NCBI RefSeq assembly: GCF_029227915.1
Contig: NC_079877.1
Coordinates: 33,011,851 to 33,075,850, forward strand
Reading direction: 5' to 3'
Length of the DNA stretch: 64,000 nucleotides
Origin: Hydractinia symbiolongicarpus
Taxonomy: Eukaryota; Cnidaria; Hydrozoa; Anthoathecata; Hydractiniidae
The stretch's first letter is position 1; every line of letters begins with the position of its first letter. A program made the translations under genes and the position numbers. Positions 12,417 through 25,228 of this stretch are shown one piece after another. The notes beneath the pieces were generated by a model. That model was not told where the DNA came from. It ran no database searches and saw only the letters and a list, made by a program, of their open reading frames with translations.

Positions 12417-14488
12417 TGCCGGCAAACGAAAACCCGCCATTTCCCGTAAACCCCGGACTCGGCCCGTATAGTCAAAAGTATACAAAGAAAGTACCCAGGG
12501 TGTGAACTCATTTCCCATGTATACAAAGAAAGTACCCTGTGAGTAAACTCACTTCCAAAACGATTATTTAAATTATCTTTTCACCACTAAAACGCATGAG
12601 ACTTGTAGTTTTCAAAAATGTTTTCATTTTTGATGGTACGCTGAATAAAAGAAGTTTAATCACCTGCACTCGAAAACCCGCGATTTCCCGTAAATCCTGG
12701 ACTGGGACCGTATAGTCAAAAGTATACAAATGAAGTACCCAGGGAGTAAACTCATTTCCCGAACGATTTTTTAAATTATTTTTTCACCACTGTAACGCAT
12801 GAGACTTGTAGTTTTTAAAAATGTTTTCATTTTTGATGAGACGCTTAATGAAAGAGGTTTAATCACCAGCAAACCAAAACCCGCGATTTCACGTAAATCC
12901 CGGGCTTGGCCCGTATAGTCAAAAGTATACAAAGAAAGTACCCTGTGAGTAAACTCATTTCCAGAACGATTTTTTAAATTATTTTTTCACCACTAAAACG
13001 CATAAGACTTGTAGTATTCAAAAATGTTTTCCTTTTTGATGGGACGCTGAATAAAAGTAGTTTAATCGCCGGCACACGAAAACCCGCGATTTTCCGTAAA
13101 TCCCGGACTGGGCCCGTATAGTCGAATGTATACAAAGAAGGTACCCAGGGTGTAAACTCATTTCCCGAACGATTTTTTAAATTTTTTTTTCACCACTAAA
13201 ACGCATGAGACTTGTAGTTTTCAAAAATTTTTTCATTTTTCATGAGACGCTTAATGAAAGGGGTTTAATCGCCGGCAAACGAAAACCCGCGATTTCACGT
13301 AAATCCCGGGCTTGGCCCGTATAGTCAAAAGTATACAAAGAAAGTGCCCTGTAAGTAAACTCATTTCCAGAACGATTTTTTCAATTATTTTTTCACCACT
13401 AAAACGCATAAGACTTGTAGTTTTTAAAAATGTTTTCATTTTTGATGGGACGCTGAATAAAAGAAGTTTAATCGCCGGCACACGAAAAACCGCGATTTCC
13501 CGTAAATCCCGGACTGATCCCGTATAGTCGAATGTATACAAAGAAGGTACCCAGGGTGTAAACTCATTTCCCGAACGATTTTTTAAATTTTTTTTTCACC
13601 ACTAGAACGCATGAGACTTGTAGTTTTCAAAAATGTTTTCATTTTTGATGAGACGCTTGTTGAAAGAGGTTTAATCGCCGGCAAACAAAAACCCGCGATT
13701 TCCCGTAAATCCCGGGCTTGACCCGTATAGTCAAAAGTATACAAAGAAAGTAACCTGTGAGTAAACTCATTTCCAGAACGATTATTTAAATTATTTTTTC
13801 ACTACTAAAACGCATAAGACTTGTAGTTTTCAGAAATGTTTTCATTCTTGATGAGACGCTTAATGAAAGTGGTTTAATCGCCGGCAAACGAAAACCCGCG
13901 ATTTCCCGTAAATCCCGGCTTTGGCCCGTATAGTCGAATGTATACAAAGAAAGTACCCTGTGAGTAAACTCATTTCCAAAACGATTTTTTAAAGTATCTT
14001 TTCACCACTAAAACGCATGAGACTTGTAGTTTTCAAAAATGTTTTCATTTTTGATGAGACGCTGAATAAAAGAAGTTTAATTGCCGGCAAACGAAAACCC
14101 GCCATTTCCCGTAAACCCCGGACTCGGCCCGTATAGTCAAAAGTATACAAAAAAAGTACCCAGGGTGTAAACTCATTTCCCGAACAATTTTTTAAATTTT
14201 TTTTTTCACCACTAGAACGCATGACACTTGTAGTTTTCAAAAATGTTTTCATTTTTGATGAGACGCTTATTGAAAGAGGTTTAATCGCCGGCAAACGAAA
14301 ACCCGCGATTTCCCGTAAATCCCGGGCTTGGCCCGTATAGTCAAAAGTATACAAAGAAAGTACCCTGGGAGTAAACTCATTTCCAGAACGATTTTTTAAA
14401 TTATTTTTTCACCACTAAAACGCATAAGACTTGTAGTTTTCAGAAATGTTTTCATTTTTGATGAGACGCTTAATGAAAGTGGTTTAAT
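12417..14488 (+). repeat. 2072-bp HOR, copy 2 of a tandem duplication
   Basis: The second copy. The junction is visible: the monomer at 12345-12588 has the cttaatgaaagtgg variable segment of one subfamily and, after gtttaat, switches to ttgccggcaaacg and the 244-bp form of another. The match to copy 1 ends where ttgcc (12417) is matched by tcgcc (14489). That is the signature of one unequal crossover. Confidence 0.9.
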
Positions 14489-15960
14489 CGCCGGCAAACG
14501 AAAACCCGCGATTTCCCGTAAATCCCGGGTTTGGCTCGTATAGTCGAATGTATACAAAGAAAGTACCCTGTGAGTAAACTCATTTCCAAAACGATTTTTT
14601 AGAGTATCTTTTCACCACTAAAACGCATGAGACTTGTAGTTTTCAAAAATGTTTTCATTTTTGATGAGACGCTGAATAAAAGAAGTTTAATTGCCGGCAA
14701 ACGAAAACCCGCCATTTCCCGTAAACCCCGGACTCGGCCCGTATAGTCGAAAGTATACAAAGAAAGTACCAAGGGTGTAAACTCATTTTCCGAACGATTT
14801 TTTAATTTTTTTTTTCACCACTAGAACGCATGACACTTGTAGTTTTCAAAAATGTTTTCATTTTTGATGAGACGCTTATTGAAAGAGGTTTAATCGCCGG
14901 CAAATGAAAACCCGCGATTTCCCGTAAATCCCGGGCTTGGCCCGTATAGTCAAAAGTATACAAAGAAAGTACCCTGTGAGTAAACTCATCTCCAGAACGA
15001 TTTTTAAAATTATTTTTTCACCACTAAAACGCATAAGACTTGTAGTTTTCAGAAATGTTTTCATTTTTGATGAGACGCTTAATGAAAGTGGTTTAATCGC
15101 CGGCAAACGAAAACCCGCGATTTCCCGTAAATCCCGGGTTTGGCCCGTATAGTCGAATGTATACAAAGAAAGTACCCTGTGAGTAAACTCATTTCCAAAA
15201 CGATTTTTTAGAGTATCTTTTCACCACTAAAACGCATGAGACTTGTAGTTTTCAAAAATGTTTTCATTTTTGATGAGACGCTGAATAAAAGAAGTTTAAT
15301 TGCCGGCAAACGAAAACCCGCCATTTCCCGTAAACCCCGGACTCGGCCCGTATAGTCGAAAGTATACAAAGAAAGTACCAAGGGTGTAAACTCATTTTCC
15401 GAACGATTTTTTAAATTTTTTTTTCACCACTAGAACGCATGACACTTGTAGTTTTCAAAAATGTTTTCATTTTTGATGAGACGCTTATTGAAAGAGGTTT
15501 AATCGCCGGCAAATGAAAACCCGCGATTTCCCGTAAATCCCGGGCTTGGCCCGTATAGTCAAAAGTATACAAAGAAAGTACCCTGTGAGTAAACTCATTT
15601 CCAGAACGATTTTTAAAATTATTTTTTCACCACTAAAACGCATAAGACTTGTAGTTTTCAGAAATGTTTTCATTTTTGATGAGACGCTTAATGAAAGTGG
15701 TTTAATCGCCGGCAAACGAAAACCCGCGATTTCCCGTAAATCCCGGGTTTGGCCCGTATAGTCGAATGTATACAAAGAAAGTACCCTGTGAGTAAACTCA
15801 TTTCCAAAACGATTTTTTAAAGTATCTTTTCACCACTAAAACGCATGAGACTTGTAGTTTTCAAAAATGTTTTCATTTTTGATGAGACGCTGAATAAAAG
15901 AAGTTTAATTTCCGGCAAACGAAAACCCGCCATTTCCCGTAAACCCAGGACTCGGCCCGT
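14397..15960 (+). repeat. 609-bp three-monomer HOR, about 2.5 copies
   Basis: Sequence from about 14397 recurs 609 bp later up to about 15960. Shared rarities are ttttttagagtatc near 14598 and 15207 and gtcgaaagtatac near 14748 and 15357. Differences are few: ggctcg at 14535, catctcc near 14990, and a T-run change near 14803. Three monomers are the shortest length that restores the reading frame (609 = 3 x 203). Confidence 0.85.
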
Positions 15961-17915
15961 ATAGTCAAAAGTATACAAAGAAGGTACCCAGGGTGTAAAC
16001 TCATTTCCCATGTATACAAAGAAAGTACCCTGTGAGTAAACTCACTTCTAAAACGATTATTTAAATTATCTTTTCAGCACTAAAACGCATGAGACTTGTA
16101 GTTTTCAAAAATGTTTTCATTTTTGATGAGACGCTGAATAAAAGAAGTTTAATTGCCGGCAAACGAAAACCCGCCATTTCCCGTAAACCCTGGACTCGGC
16201 CCGTATAGTCAAAAGTATACAAAGAAAGTACCCAGGGTGTAAACTCATTTCCCGAACGATTTTTTAAATTTTTTTTTTCACCACTAGAACGCATGACACT
16301 TGTAGTTTTCAAAAATGTTTTCATTTTTGATGAGACGCTTATTGAAAGAGGTTTAATCGCCGGCAAACGAAAACCCGCGATTTCCCGTAAATCCCGGGCT
16401 TGGCCCGTATAGTCAAAAGTATACAAAGAAAGTACCCTGTGAGTAAACTCATTTCCAGAACGATTTTTTAAATTATTTTTTCACCACTAAAACGCATAAG
16501 ACTTGTAGTTTTCAGAAATGTTTTCATTTTTGATGAGATGCTTAATGAAAGTGGTTTGATCGCCGGCAAACGAAAACCCGCGATTTCCCGTAAATCCCGG
16601 GTTTGGCCCGTATAGTCAAAAGTATACAAAGAAGGTACCCAGGGTGTAAACTCATTTCCCATGTATACAAAGAAAGTACCCTGTGAGTAAACTCACTTCT
16701 AAAACGATTATTTAAATTATCTTTTCAGCACTAAAACGCATGAGACTTGTAGTTTTCAAAAATGTTTTCATTTTTGATGAGACGCTGAATAAAAGAAGTT
16801 TAATTGCCGGCAAACGAAAACCCGCCATTTCCCGTAAACCCTGGACTCGGCCCGTATAGTCAAAAGTATACAAAGAAAGTACCCAGGGTGTAAACTCATT
16901 TCCCGAACGATTTTTTAAATTTTTTTTTTCACCACTAGAACGCATGACACTTGTAGTTTTCAAAAATGTTTTCATTTTTGATGAGACGCTTATTGAAAGA
17001 GGTTTAATCGCCGGCAAACGAAAACCCGCGATTTCCCGTAAATCCCGGGCTTGGCCCGTATAGTCAAAAGTATACAAAGAAAGTACCCTGTGAGTAAACT
17101 CATTTCCAGAACGATTTTTTAAATTATTTTTTCACCACTAAAACGCATAAGACTTGTAGTTTTCAGAAATGTTTTCATTTTTGATGAGATGCTTAATGAA
17201 AGTGGTTTGATCGCCGGCAAACGAAAACCCGCGATTTCCCGTAAATCCCGGGTTTGGCCCGTATAGTCAAAAGTATACAAAGAAGGTACCCAGGGTGTAA
17301 ACTCATTTCCCATGTATACAAAGAAAGTACCCTGTGAGTAAACTCACTTCTAAAACGATTATTTAAATTATCTTTTCAGCACTAAAACGCATGAGACTTG
17401 TAGTTTTCAAAAATGTTTTCATTTTTGATGAGACGCTGAATAAAAGAAGTTTAATTGCCGGCAAACGAAAACCCGCCATTTCCCGTAAACCCTGGACTCG
17501 GCCCGTATAGTCAAAAGTATACAAAGAAAGTACCCAGGGTGTAAACTCATTTCCCGAACGATTTTTTAAATTTTTTTTTTCACCACTAGAACGCATGACA
17601 CTTGTAGTTTTCAAAAATGTTTTCATTTTTGATGAGACGCTCATTGAAAGAGGTTTAATCGCCGGCAAACGAAAACCCGCGATTTCCCGTAAATCCCGGG
17701 CTTGGCCCGTATAGTCAAAAGTATACAAAGAAAGTACCCTGTGAGTAAACTCATTTCCAGAACGATTTTTTAAATTATTTTTTCACCACTAAAACGCATA
17801 AGACTTGTAGTTTTCAGAAATGTTTTCATTTTTGATGAGATGCTTAATGAAAGTGGTTTGATCGCCGGCAAACGAAAACCCGCGATTTCCCGTAAATCCC
17901 GGGTTTGGCCCGTAT
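15960..17915 (+). repeat. 651-bp HOR, three copies
   Basis: Units of 203 + 204 + 244 bp. The 244-bp joins at 16011, 16662 and 17313 are exactly 651 apart. All units share cacttctaaaacg, cagcactaaaacg and aaccctggactcgg. Very few differences separate them, one being gctcattg near 17640 in the third. The last unit diverges after cccgtatag, where tcgaatg replaces tcaaaag. Confidence 0.9.
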
Positions 17916-18033
17916 AGTCGAATGTATACAAAGAAAGTACCCTGTGAGTAAACTCATTTCCAAAACGATTTTTTAAAGTATCTTTTCACCACTAAAACGC
18001 ATGAGACTTGTAGTTTTCAAAAATGTTTTCATT

Positions 18034-18067
18034 CTTGATGAGACGCTTAATGAAAGAGGTTTATTCA
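18034..18067. other. Gene-conversion patch (minimum 34 bp)
   Basis: In the paired copy (23840-23873) this place reads as a GAATAAA type with attgccgg. Here it reads attcttgatgag, cttaatgaaagagg and ttattcaccgg, identical to the monomer 447 bp downstream (18481-18514), including the rare ttattcacc. Flanks on both sides, such as aaacccaggactcgg and gtatagacaaaag, match the paired copy. Confidence 0.75.
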
Positions 18068-18613
18068 CCGGCAAACGAAAACCCGCCATTTCCCGTAAAC
18101 CCAGGACTCGGCCCGTATAGACAAAAGTATACAAAAAAAGTACCCAGGGTGTAAACTCATTTCCCATGTAAACAAAGAAAGTACCCTGTGAGTAAACTCA
18201 CTTCCAAAACGATTATTTAAATTATCTTTTCACCACTAAAACGCATGAGACTTGTAGTTTTCAAAAATGTTTTCATTTTTGATGGGACGCTGAATAAAAG
18301 AAGTTTAATCGCCTGCACTCAAAAACCCGCGATTTCCCGTAAATCCCGAACTGGGACCGTATAGTCAAAAGTATACAAATGAAGTACCCAGGGAGTAAAC
18401 CCATTTCCCGAACGATTTTTTAAATTATTTTTTCACCACTATAACGCATGAGACTTGTAGTTTTCAAAAATGTTTTCATTCTTGATGAGACGCTTAATGA
18501 AAGAGGTTTATTCACCGGCAAACGAAAACCCGCGATTTCACGTAAATCCCGGGCTTGGCCCGTATAGTCAAAAGTATACAAAGAAAGTACCCTGTGAGTA
18601 AACTCATTTCCAG

Positions 18614-19830
18614 AACGATTATTCAAATTATTTTTTCACCACTAAAACGCATAAGACTTGTAGTTTTCAAAAATGTTTTCTTTTTTGATGGGACGCTGAA
18701 TAAAAATAGTTTAATCGCCGGCACACGAAAACCCGCGATTTCCCGTAAATCCCGGACTGGGCCCGTATAGTCGAATGTATACAAAGAAGGTAACCAGGGT
18801 GTAAACTCATTTCCCGAACGATTTTTTAAATTTTTTTTTCACCACTAAAACGCATGAGACTTGTAGTTTTCAGAAATGTTTTCATTTTTGATGAGACGCT
18901 TAATGAAAGAGGTTTAATCGCCGGCAAACGAAAACCCGCGATTTCACGTAAATCCCGGGCTTGGCCCGTATAGTCAAAAGTATACAAAGAAAGTACCCTG
19001 TGAGTAAACTCATTTCCAGAACGATTTTTTAAATTATTTTTTCACCACTAAAACGCATAAGACTTGTAGTTTTCAAAAATGTTTTCATTTTTGATGGGAC
19101 GCTGAATAAAAGAAGTTTAATCGCCGGCACACGAAAACCCGCGATTTCCCGTAAATCCCGGACTGGGCCCGTATAGTCGAATGTATACAAAGAAGGTACC
19201 CAGGGTGTAAACTCATTTCCCGAACGATTTTTTAAATTTTTTTTCACCAGTAGAACGCATGAGACTTGTAGTTTTCAAAAATGTTTTTATTTTTGATGAG
19301 ACGCTTGTTAAAAGAGGTTTAATCGCCGGCAAACAAAAACCCGCGATTTCCCGTAAATCCCGGGCTTGGCCCGTATAGTCAAAAGTATACAAAGAAAGTA
19401 CCCTGTGAGTAAACTCATTTCCGGAACGATTATTTAATATATTTTTTCACCACTAAAACGCATAAGACTTGTAGTTTTCAGAAATGTTTTCATTCTTGAT
19501 GAGACGCTTAATGAAAGTGGTTTAATCGCCGGCAAACGACAACCCGCGATTTCCCGTAAATCCCGGCTTTGGCCCGTATAGTCGAATGTATACAAAGAAA
19601 GTACCCTGTGAGTAAACTCATTTCCAGAACGATTATTCAAATTATTTTTTCACCACTAAAATGCATAAGACTTGTAGTTTTCAAAAATGTTTTCTTTTTT
19701 GATGGGACGCTGAATAAAAGTAGTTTAATCGCCGGCACACGAAAACCCGCGATTTCCCGTAAATCCCGGACTGGGCCCCTATAGTCGAATGTATACAAAG
19801 AAGGTACCCAGGGTGTAAACTCATTTCCCA
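18614..19830 (+). repeat. 1217-bp six-monomer HOR, copy 1
   Basis: Starts near gattattcaaattatt, with tttctttttttgatggg in the first monomer. It matches 19831-20847 at offset 1217. It includes monomers with gtttttatttttgatgag, cttgttaaaagagg, tttaatatattttttc and cgacaaccc, all rare elsewhere. Confidence 0.8.
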
Positions 19831-20847
19831 AACGATTATTCAAATTATTTTTTCACCACTAAAACGCATAAGACTTGTAGTTTTCAAAAATGTTTTCTTT
19901 TTTGATGGGACGCTGAATAAAAGTAGTTTAATCGCCGGCACACGAAAACCCGCGATTTCCCGTAAATCCCGGACTGGGCCCGTATAGTCGAATGTATACA
20001 AAGAAGGTAACCAGGGTGTAAACTCATTTCCCGAACGATTTTTTAAATTTTTTTTTCACCACTAAAACGCATGAGACTTGTAGTTTTCAGAAATGTTTTC
20101 ATTTTTGATGAGACGCTTAATGAAAGAGGTTTAATCGCCGGCAAACGAAAACCCGCGATTTCACGTAAATCCCGGGCTTGGCCCGTATAGTCAAAAGTAT
20201 ACAAAGAAAGTACCCTGTGAGTAAACTCATTTCCAGAACGATTTTTTAAATTATTTTTTCACCACTAAAACGCATAAGACTTGTAGTTTTCAAAAATGTT
20301 TTCATTTTTGATGGGACGCTGAATAAAAGAAGTTTAATCGCCGGCACACGAAAACCCGCGATTTCCCGTAAATCCCGGACTGGGCCCGTATAGTCGAATG
20401 TATACAAAGAAGGTACCCAGGGTGTAAACTCATTTCCCGAACGATTTTTTAAATTTTTTTTCACCAGTAGAACGCATGAGACTTGTAGTTTTCAAAAATG
20501 TTTTTATTTTTGATGAGACGCTTGTTAAAAGAGGTTTAATCGCCGGCAAACAAAAACCCGCGATTTCCCGTAAATCCCGGGCTTGGCCCGTATAGTCAAA
20601 AGTATACAAAGAAAGTACCCTGTGAGTAAACTCATTTCCGGAACGATTATTTAATATATTTTTTCACCACTAAAACGCATAAGACTTGTAGTTTTCAGAA
20701 ATGTTTTCATTCTTGATGAGACGCTTAATGAAAGTGGTTTAATCGCCGGCAAACGACAACCCGCGATTTCCCGTAAATCCCGGCTTTGGCCCGTATAGTC
20801 GAATGTATACAAAGAAAGTACCCTGTGAGTAAACTCATTTCCAGAAC
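19831..20847 (+). repeat. 1217-bp HOR, copy 2 (truncated)
   Basis: Follows copy 1 through a hybrid join at about 19830 (tttcccaaacgattattc). It is cut at about 20847, where gattttttaaatt replaces gattattcaaatt and a 608-bp repeat of its last three monomers begins. Confidence 0.8.
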
Positions 20848-21455
20848 GATTTTTTAAATTATTTTTTCACCACTAAAACGCATAAGACTTGTAGTTTTCA
20901 AAAATGTTTTCATTTTTGATGGGACGCTGAATAAAAGAAGTTTAATCGCCGGCACACGAAAACCCGCGATTTCCCGTAAATCCCGGACTGGGCCCGTATA
21001 GTCGAATGTATACAAAGAAGGTACCCAGGGTGTAAACTCATTTCCCGAACGATTTTTTAAATTTTTTTTCACCAGTAGAACGCATGAGACTTGTAGTTTT
21101 CAAAAATGTTTTTATTTTTGATGAGACGCTTGTTAAAAGAGGTTTAATCGCCGGCAAACAAAAACCCGCGATTTCCCGTAAATCCCGGGCTTGGCCCGTA
21201 TAGTCAAAAGTATACAAAGAAAGTACCCTGTGAGTAAACTCATTTCCGGAACGATTATTTAATATATTTTTTCACCACTAAAACGCATAAGACTTGTAGT
21301 TTTCAGAAATGTTTTCATTCTTGATGAGACGCTTAATGAAAGTGGTTTAATCGCCGGCAAACGACAACCCGCGATTTCCCGTAAATCCCGGCTTTGGCCC
21401 GTATAGTCGAATGTATACAAAGAAAGTACCCTGTGAGTAAACTCATTTCCAGAAC
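20239..21455 (+). repeat. 608-bp three-monomer duplication inside the 1217-bp HOR
   Basis: 20239-20847 is repeated at 20847-21455 (offset 608), including gtttttatttttg, tttaatatatttt and cgacaaccc. After it the array resumes with the monomer that followed in copy 1 (19637 equals 21462, offset 1825). Confidence 0.8.
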
Positions 21456-21880
21456 GATTATTCAAATTATTTTTTCACCACTAAAATGCATAAGACTTGT
21501 AGTTTTCAAAAATGTTTTCTTTTTTGATGGGACGCTGAATAAAAGTAGTTTAATCGCCGGCACACGAAAACCCGCGATTTCCCGTAAATCCCGGACTGGG
21601 CCCCTATAGTCGAATGTATACAAAGAAGGTACCCAGGGTGTAAACTCATTTCCCAAACGATTTTTTAAATTTTTTTTTCACCACTAAAACGCATGAGACT
21701 TGTAGTTTTCAAAAATGTTTTCATTTTTGATGAGACGCTTAATGAAAGAGGTTTAATCGCCGGCAAACGAAAACCCGCGATTTCACGTAAATCCCGGGCT
21801 TGGCCCGTATAGTCACAAGTATACAAAGAAAGTACCCTGTGAGTAAACTCATTTCCAGAACGATTTTTTAAATTATTTTT

Positions 21881-24800
21881 TCACCACTAGAACGCATGAC
21901 ACTTGTAGTTTTCAAAAATGTTTTCATTTTTGATGAGACGCTTATTGAAAGAGGTTTAATCGCCGGCAAATGAAAACCCGCGATTTCCCGTAAATCCCGG
22001 GCTTGGCCCGTATAGTCAAAAGTATACAAAGAAAGTACCCTGTGAGTAAACTCATTTCCAGAACGATTTTTAAAATTATCTTTTCACCACTAAAACGCAT
22101 AAGACTTGTAGTTTTCAGAAATGTTTTCATTTTTGATGAGACGCTTAATGAAAGTGGTTTAATCGCCGGCAAACGAAAACCCGCGATTTCCCGTAAATCC
22201 CGGGTTTGGCCCGTATAGTCGAATGTATACAAAGAAAGTACCCTGTGAGTAAACTCATTTCCAAAACGATTTTTTAAAGTATCTTTTCACCACTAAAACG
22301 CATGAGACTTGTAGTTTTCAAAAATGTTTTCATTTTTGATGAGACGCTGAATAAAAGAAGTTTAATTGCCGGCAAACGAAAACCCGCCATTTCCCGTAAA
22401 CCCAGGACTCGGCCCGTATAGTCAAAAGTATACAAAGAAGGTACCCAGGGTGTAAACTCATTTCCTATGTATACAAAGAAAGTACCCTGTGAGTAAACTC
22501 ACTTCTAAAACGATTATTTAAATTATCTTTTCAGCACTAAAACGAATGAGACTTGTAGTTTTCAAAAATGTTTTCATTTTTGATGAGACGCTGAATAAAA
22601 GAAGTTTAATTGCCGGCAAACGAAAACCCGCCATTTCCCGTAAACCCTGGACTCGGCCCGTATAGTCAAAAGTATACAAAGAAAGTACCCAGGGTGTAAA
22701 CTCATTTCCCGAACGATTTTTTAAATTTTTTTTTTCACCACTAGAACGCATGACACTTGTAGTTTTCAAAAATGTTTTCATTTTTGATGAGACGCTTATT
22801 GAAAGAGGTTTAATAGCCGGCAAACGAAAACCCGCGATTTCCCGTAAATCCCGGGCTTGGCCCGTATAGTCAAAAGTATACAAAGAAAGTACCCTGTGAG
22901 TAAACTCATTTCCAGAACGATTTTTTAAATTATTTTTTCACCACTAAAACGCATAAGACTTGTAGTTTTCAGAAATGTTTTCATTTTTGATGAGATGCTT
23001 AATGAAAGTGGTTTGATCGCCGGCAAACGAAAACCCGCGATTTCCCGTAAATCCCGGGTTTGGCCCGTATAGTCAAAAGTATACAAAGAAGGTACCCAGG
23101 GTGTAAACTCATTTCACATGTATACAAAGAAAGTACCCTGTGAGTAAACTCACTTCTAAAACGATTATTTAAATTATCTTTTCAGCACTAAAACGCATGA
23201 GACTTGTAGTTTTCAAAAATGTTTTCATTTTTGATGAGACGCTGAATAAAAGAAGTTTAATTGCCGGCAAACGAAAACCCGCCATTTCCCGTAAACCCTG
23301 GACTCGGCCCGTATAGTCAAAAGTATACAAAGAAAGTACCCAGGGTGTAAACTCATTTCCCGAACGATTTTTTAAATTTTTTTTTTCACCACTAGAACGC
23401 ATGACACTTGTAGTTTTCAAAAATGTTTTCATTTTTGATGAGACGCTTATTGAAAGAGGTTTAATCGCCGGCAAACGAAAACCCGCGATTTCCCGTAAAT
23501 CCCGGGCTTGGCCCGTATAGTCAAAAGTATACAAAGAAAGTACCCTGTGAGTAAACTCATTTCCAGAACGATTTTTTAAATTATTTTTTCACCACTAAAA
23601 CGCATAAGACTTGTAGTTTTCAGAAATGTTTTCATTTTTGATGAGATGCTTAATGAAAGTGGTTTGATCGCCGGCAAACGAAAACCCGCGATTTCCCGTA
23701 AATCCCGGGTTTGGCCCGTATAGTCGAATGTATACAAAGAAAGTACCCTGTGAGTAAACTCATTTCCAAAACGATTTTTTAAAGTATCTTTTCACCACTA
23801 AAACGCATGAGACTTGTAGTTTTCAAAAATGTTTTCATTTTTGATGAGACGCTGAATAAAAGAAGTTTAATTGCCGGCAAACGAAAACCCGCCATTTCCC
23901 GTAAACCCAGGACTCGGCCCGTATAGACAAAAGTATACAAAAAAAGTACCCAGGGTGTAAACTCATTTCCCATGTAAACAAAGAAAGTACCCTGTGAGTA
24001 AACTCACTTCCAAAACGATTATTTAAATTATCTTTTCACCACTAAAACGCATGAGACTTGTAGTTTTCAAAAATGTTTTCATTTTTGATGGGACGCTGAA
24101 TAAAAGAAGTTTAATCGCCTGCACTCAAAAACCCGCGATTTCCCGTAAATCCCGGACTGGGACCGTATAGTCAAAAGTATACAAATGAAGTACCCAGGGA
24201 GTAAACCCATTTCCCGAACGATTTTTTAAATTATTTTTTCACCACTATAACGCATGAGACTTGTAGTTTTCAAAAATGTTTTCATTCTTGATGAGACGCT
24301 TAATGAAAGAGGTTTAATCACCGGCAAACGAAAACCCGCGATTTTACGTAAATCCCGGGCTTGGCCCGTATAGTCAAAAGTATACAAAGAAAGTACCCTG
24401 TGAGTAAACTCATTTCCAGAACGATTATTCAAATTATTTTTTCACCACTAAAACGCATAAGACTTGTAGTTTTCAAAAATGTTTTCTTTTTTGATGGGAC
24501 GCTGAATAAAAGTAGTTTAATCGCCGGCACACGAAAACCCGCGATTTCCCGTAAATCCCGGACTGGGCCCGTATAGTCGAATGTATACAAAGAAGGTAAC
24601 CAGGGTGTAAACTCATTTCCCGAACGATTTTTTAAATTTTTTTTTCACCACTAAAACGCATGAGACTTGTAGTTTTCAGAAATGTTTTCATTTTTGATGA
24701 GACGCTTAATGAAAGAGGTTTAATCGCCGGCAAACGAAAACCCGCGATTTCACGTAAATCCCGGGCTTGGCCCGTATAGTCAAAAGTATACAAAGAAAGT

Positions 24801-25228
24801 ACCCTGTGAGTAAACTCATTTCCAGAACGATTTTTTAAATTATTTTTTCACCACTAAAACGCATAAGACTTGTAGTTTTCAAAAATGTTTTCATTTTTGA
24901 TGGGACGCTGAATAAAAGAAGTTTAATCGCCGGCACACGAAAACCCGCGATTTCCCGTAAATCCCGGACTGGGCCCGTATAGTCGAATGTATACAAAGAA
25001 GGTACCCAGGGTGTAAACTCATTTCCCGAACGATTTTTTAAATTTTTTTTCACCAGTAGAACGCATGAGACTTGTAGTTTTCAAAAATGTTTTTATTTTT
25101 GATGAGACGCTTGTTAAAAGAGGTTTAATCGCCGGCAAACAAAAACCCGCGATTTCCCGTAAATCCTGGGCTTGGCCCGTATAGTCAAAAGTATACAAAG
25201 AAAGTACCCTGTGAGTAAACTCATTTCC
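21881..25228 (+). repeat. 3.35-kb segment, copy 2 of a long-range duplication
   Basis: Counterpart of 15424-19422. It holds two 651-bp units, with joins at 22468 and 23119, and ends inside a monomer near 25228. From there the sequence follows 21649-21864 at offset 3576 (shared gtcacaagtatac at 21813 and 25389), so the right edge is itself a recombination join. Confidence 0.85.

Larger units (their letters stand above)
15424..19422 (+). repeat. 4.0-kb segment, copy 1 of a long-range duplication
   Basis: Matches 21881-25228. The offset is 6457 bp before and 5806 bp after the 651-bp array, because this copy has three 651-bp units and the other has two (6457 - 5806 = 651). Outside that it differs by few substitutions and by one converted patch at 18034-18067. 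Confidence 0.85.
5484..24050 (+). repeat. 244-bp monomers, older set (12 copies)
   Basis: The 41-bp duplication is found with its join (the at of cccatg) at 5655, 6509, 9187, 10446, 12518, 16011, 16662, 17313, 18167, 22468, 23119 and 23973. These begin with gcatgag, or gcataag in the hybrid copies at 12518, 16662, 17313 and 23119; the copy at 6509 has gtatgag. Join variants are cctatg at 22468, cacatg at 23119 and atgtaaac at 18167 and 23973. Intervals are 651, 854, 1259, 2072 and other values near n x 203 + 41. Confidence 0.85.

Noticed and set aside
11240-13527. 71-codon plus-strand open frames that recur over the array
   Set aside because: They antiparallel the minus-strand readings over the same monomer pair, and are found only where two particular subfamilies are adjacent. 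Nothing indicates coding.
10345-14488. Assembly artefact as explanation of the near-exact duplications
   Set aside because: Not excluded, but not preferred: the junction is a true hybrid monomer in register and the same kind of hybrid is seen at other, diverged duplications. Only spanning long reads can settle it.
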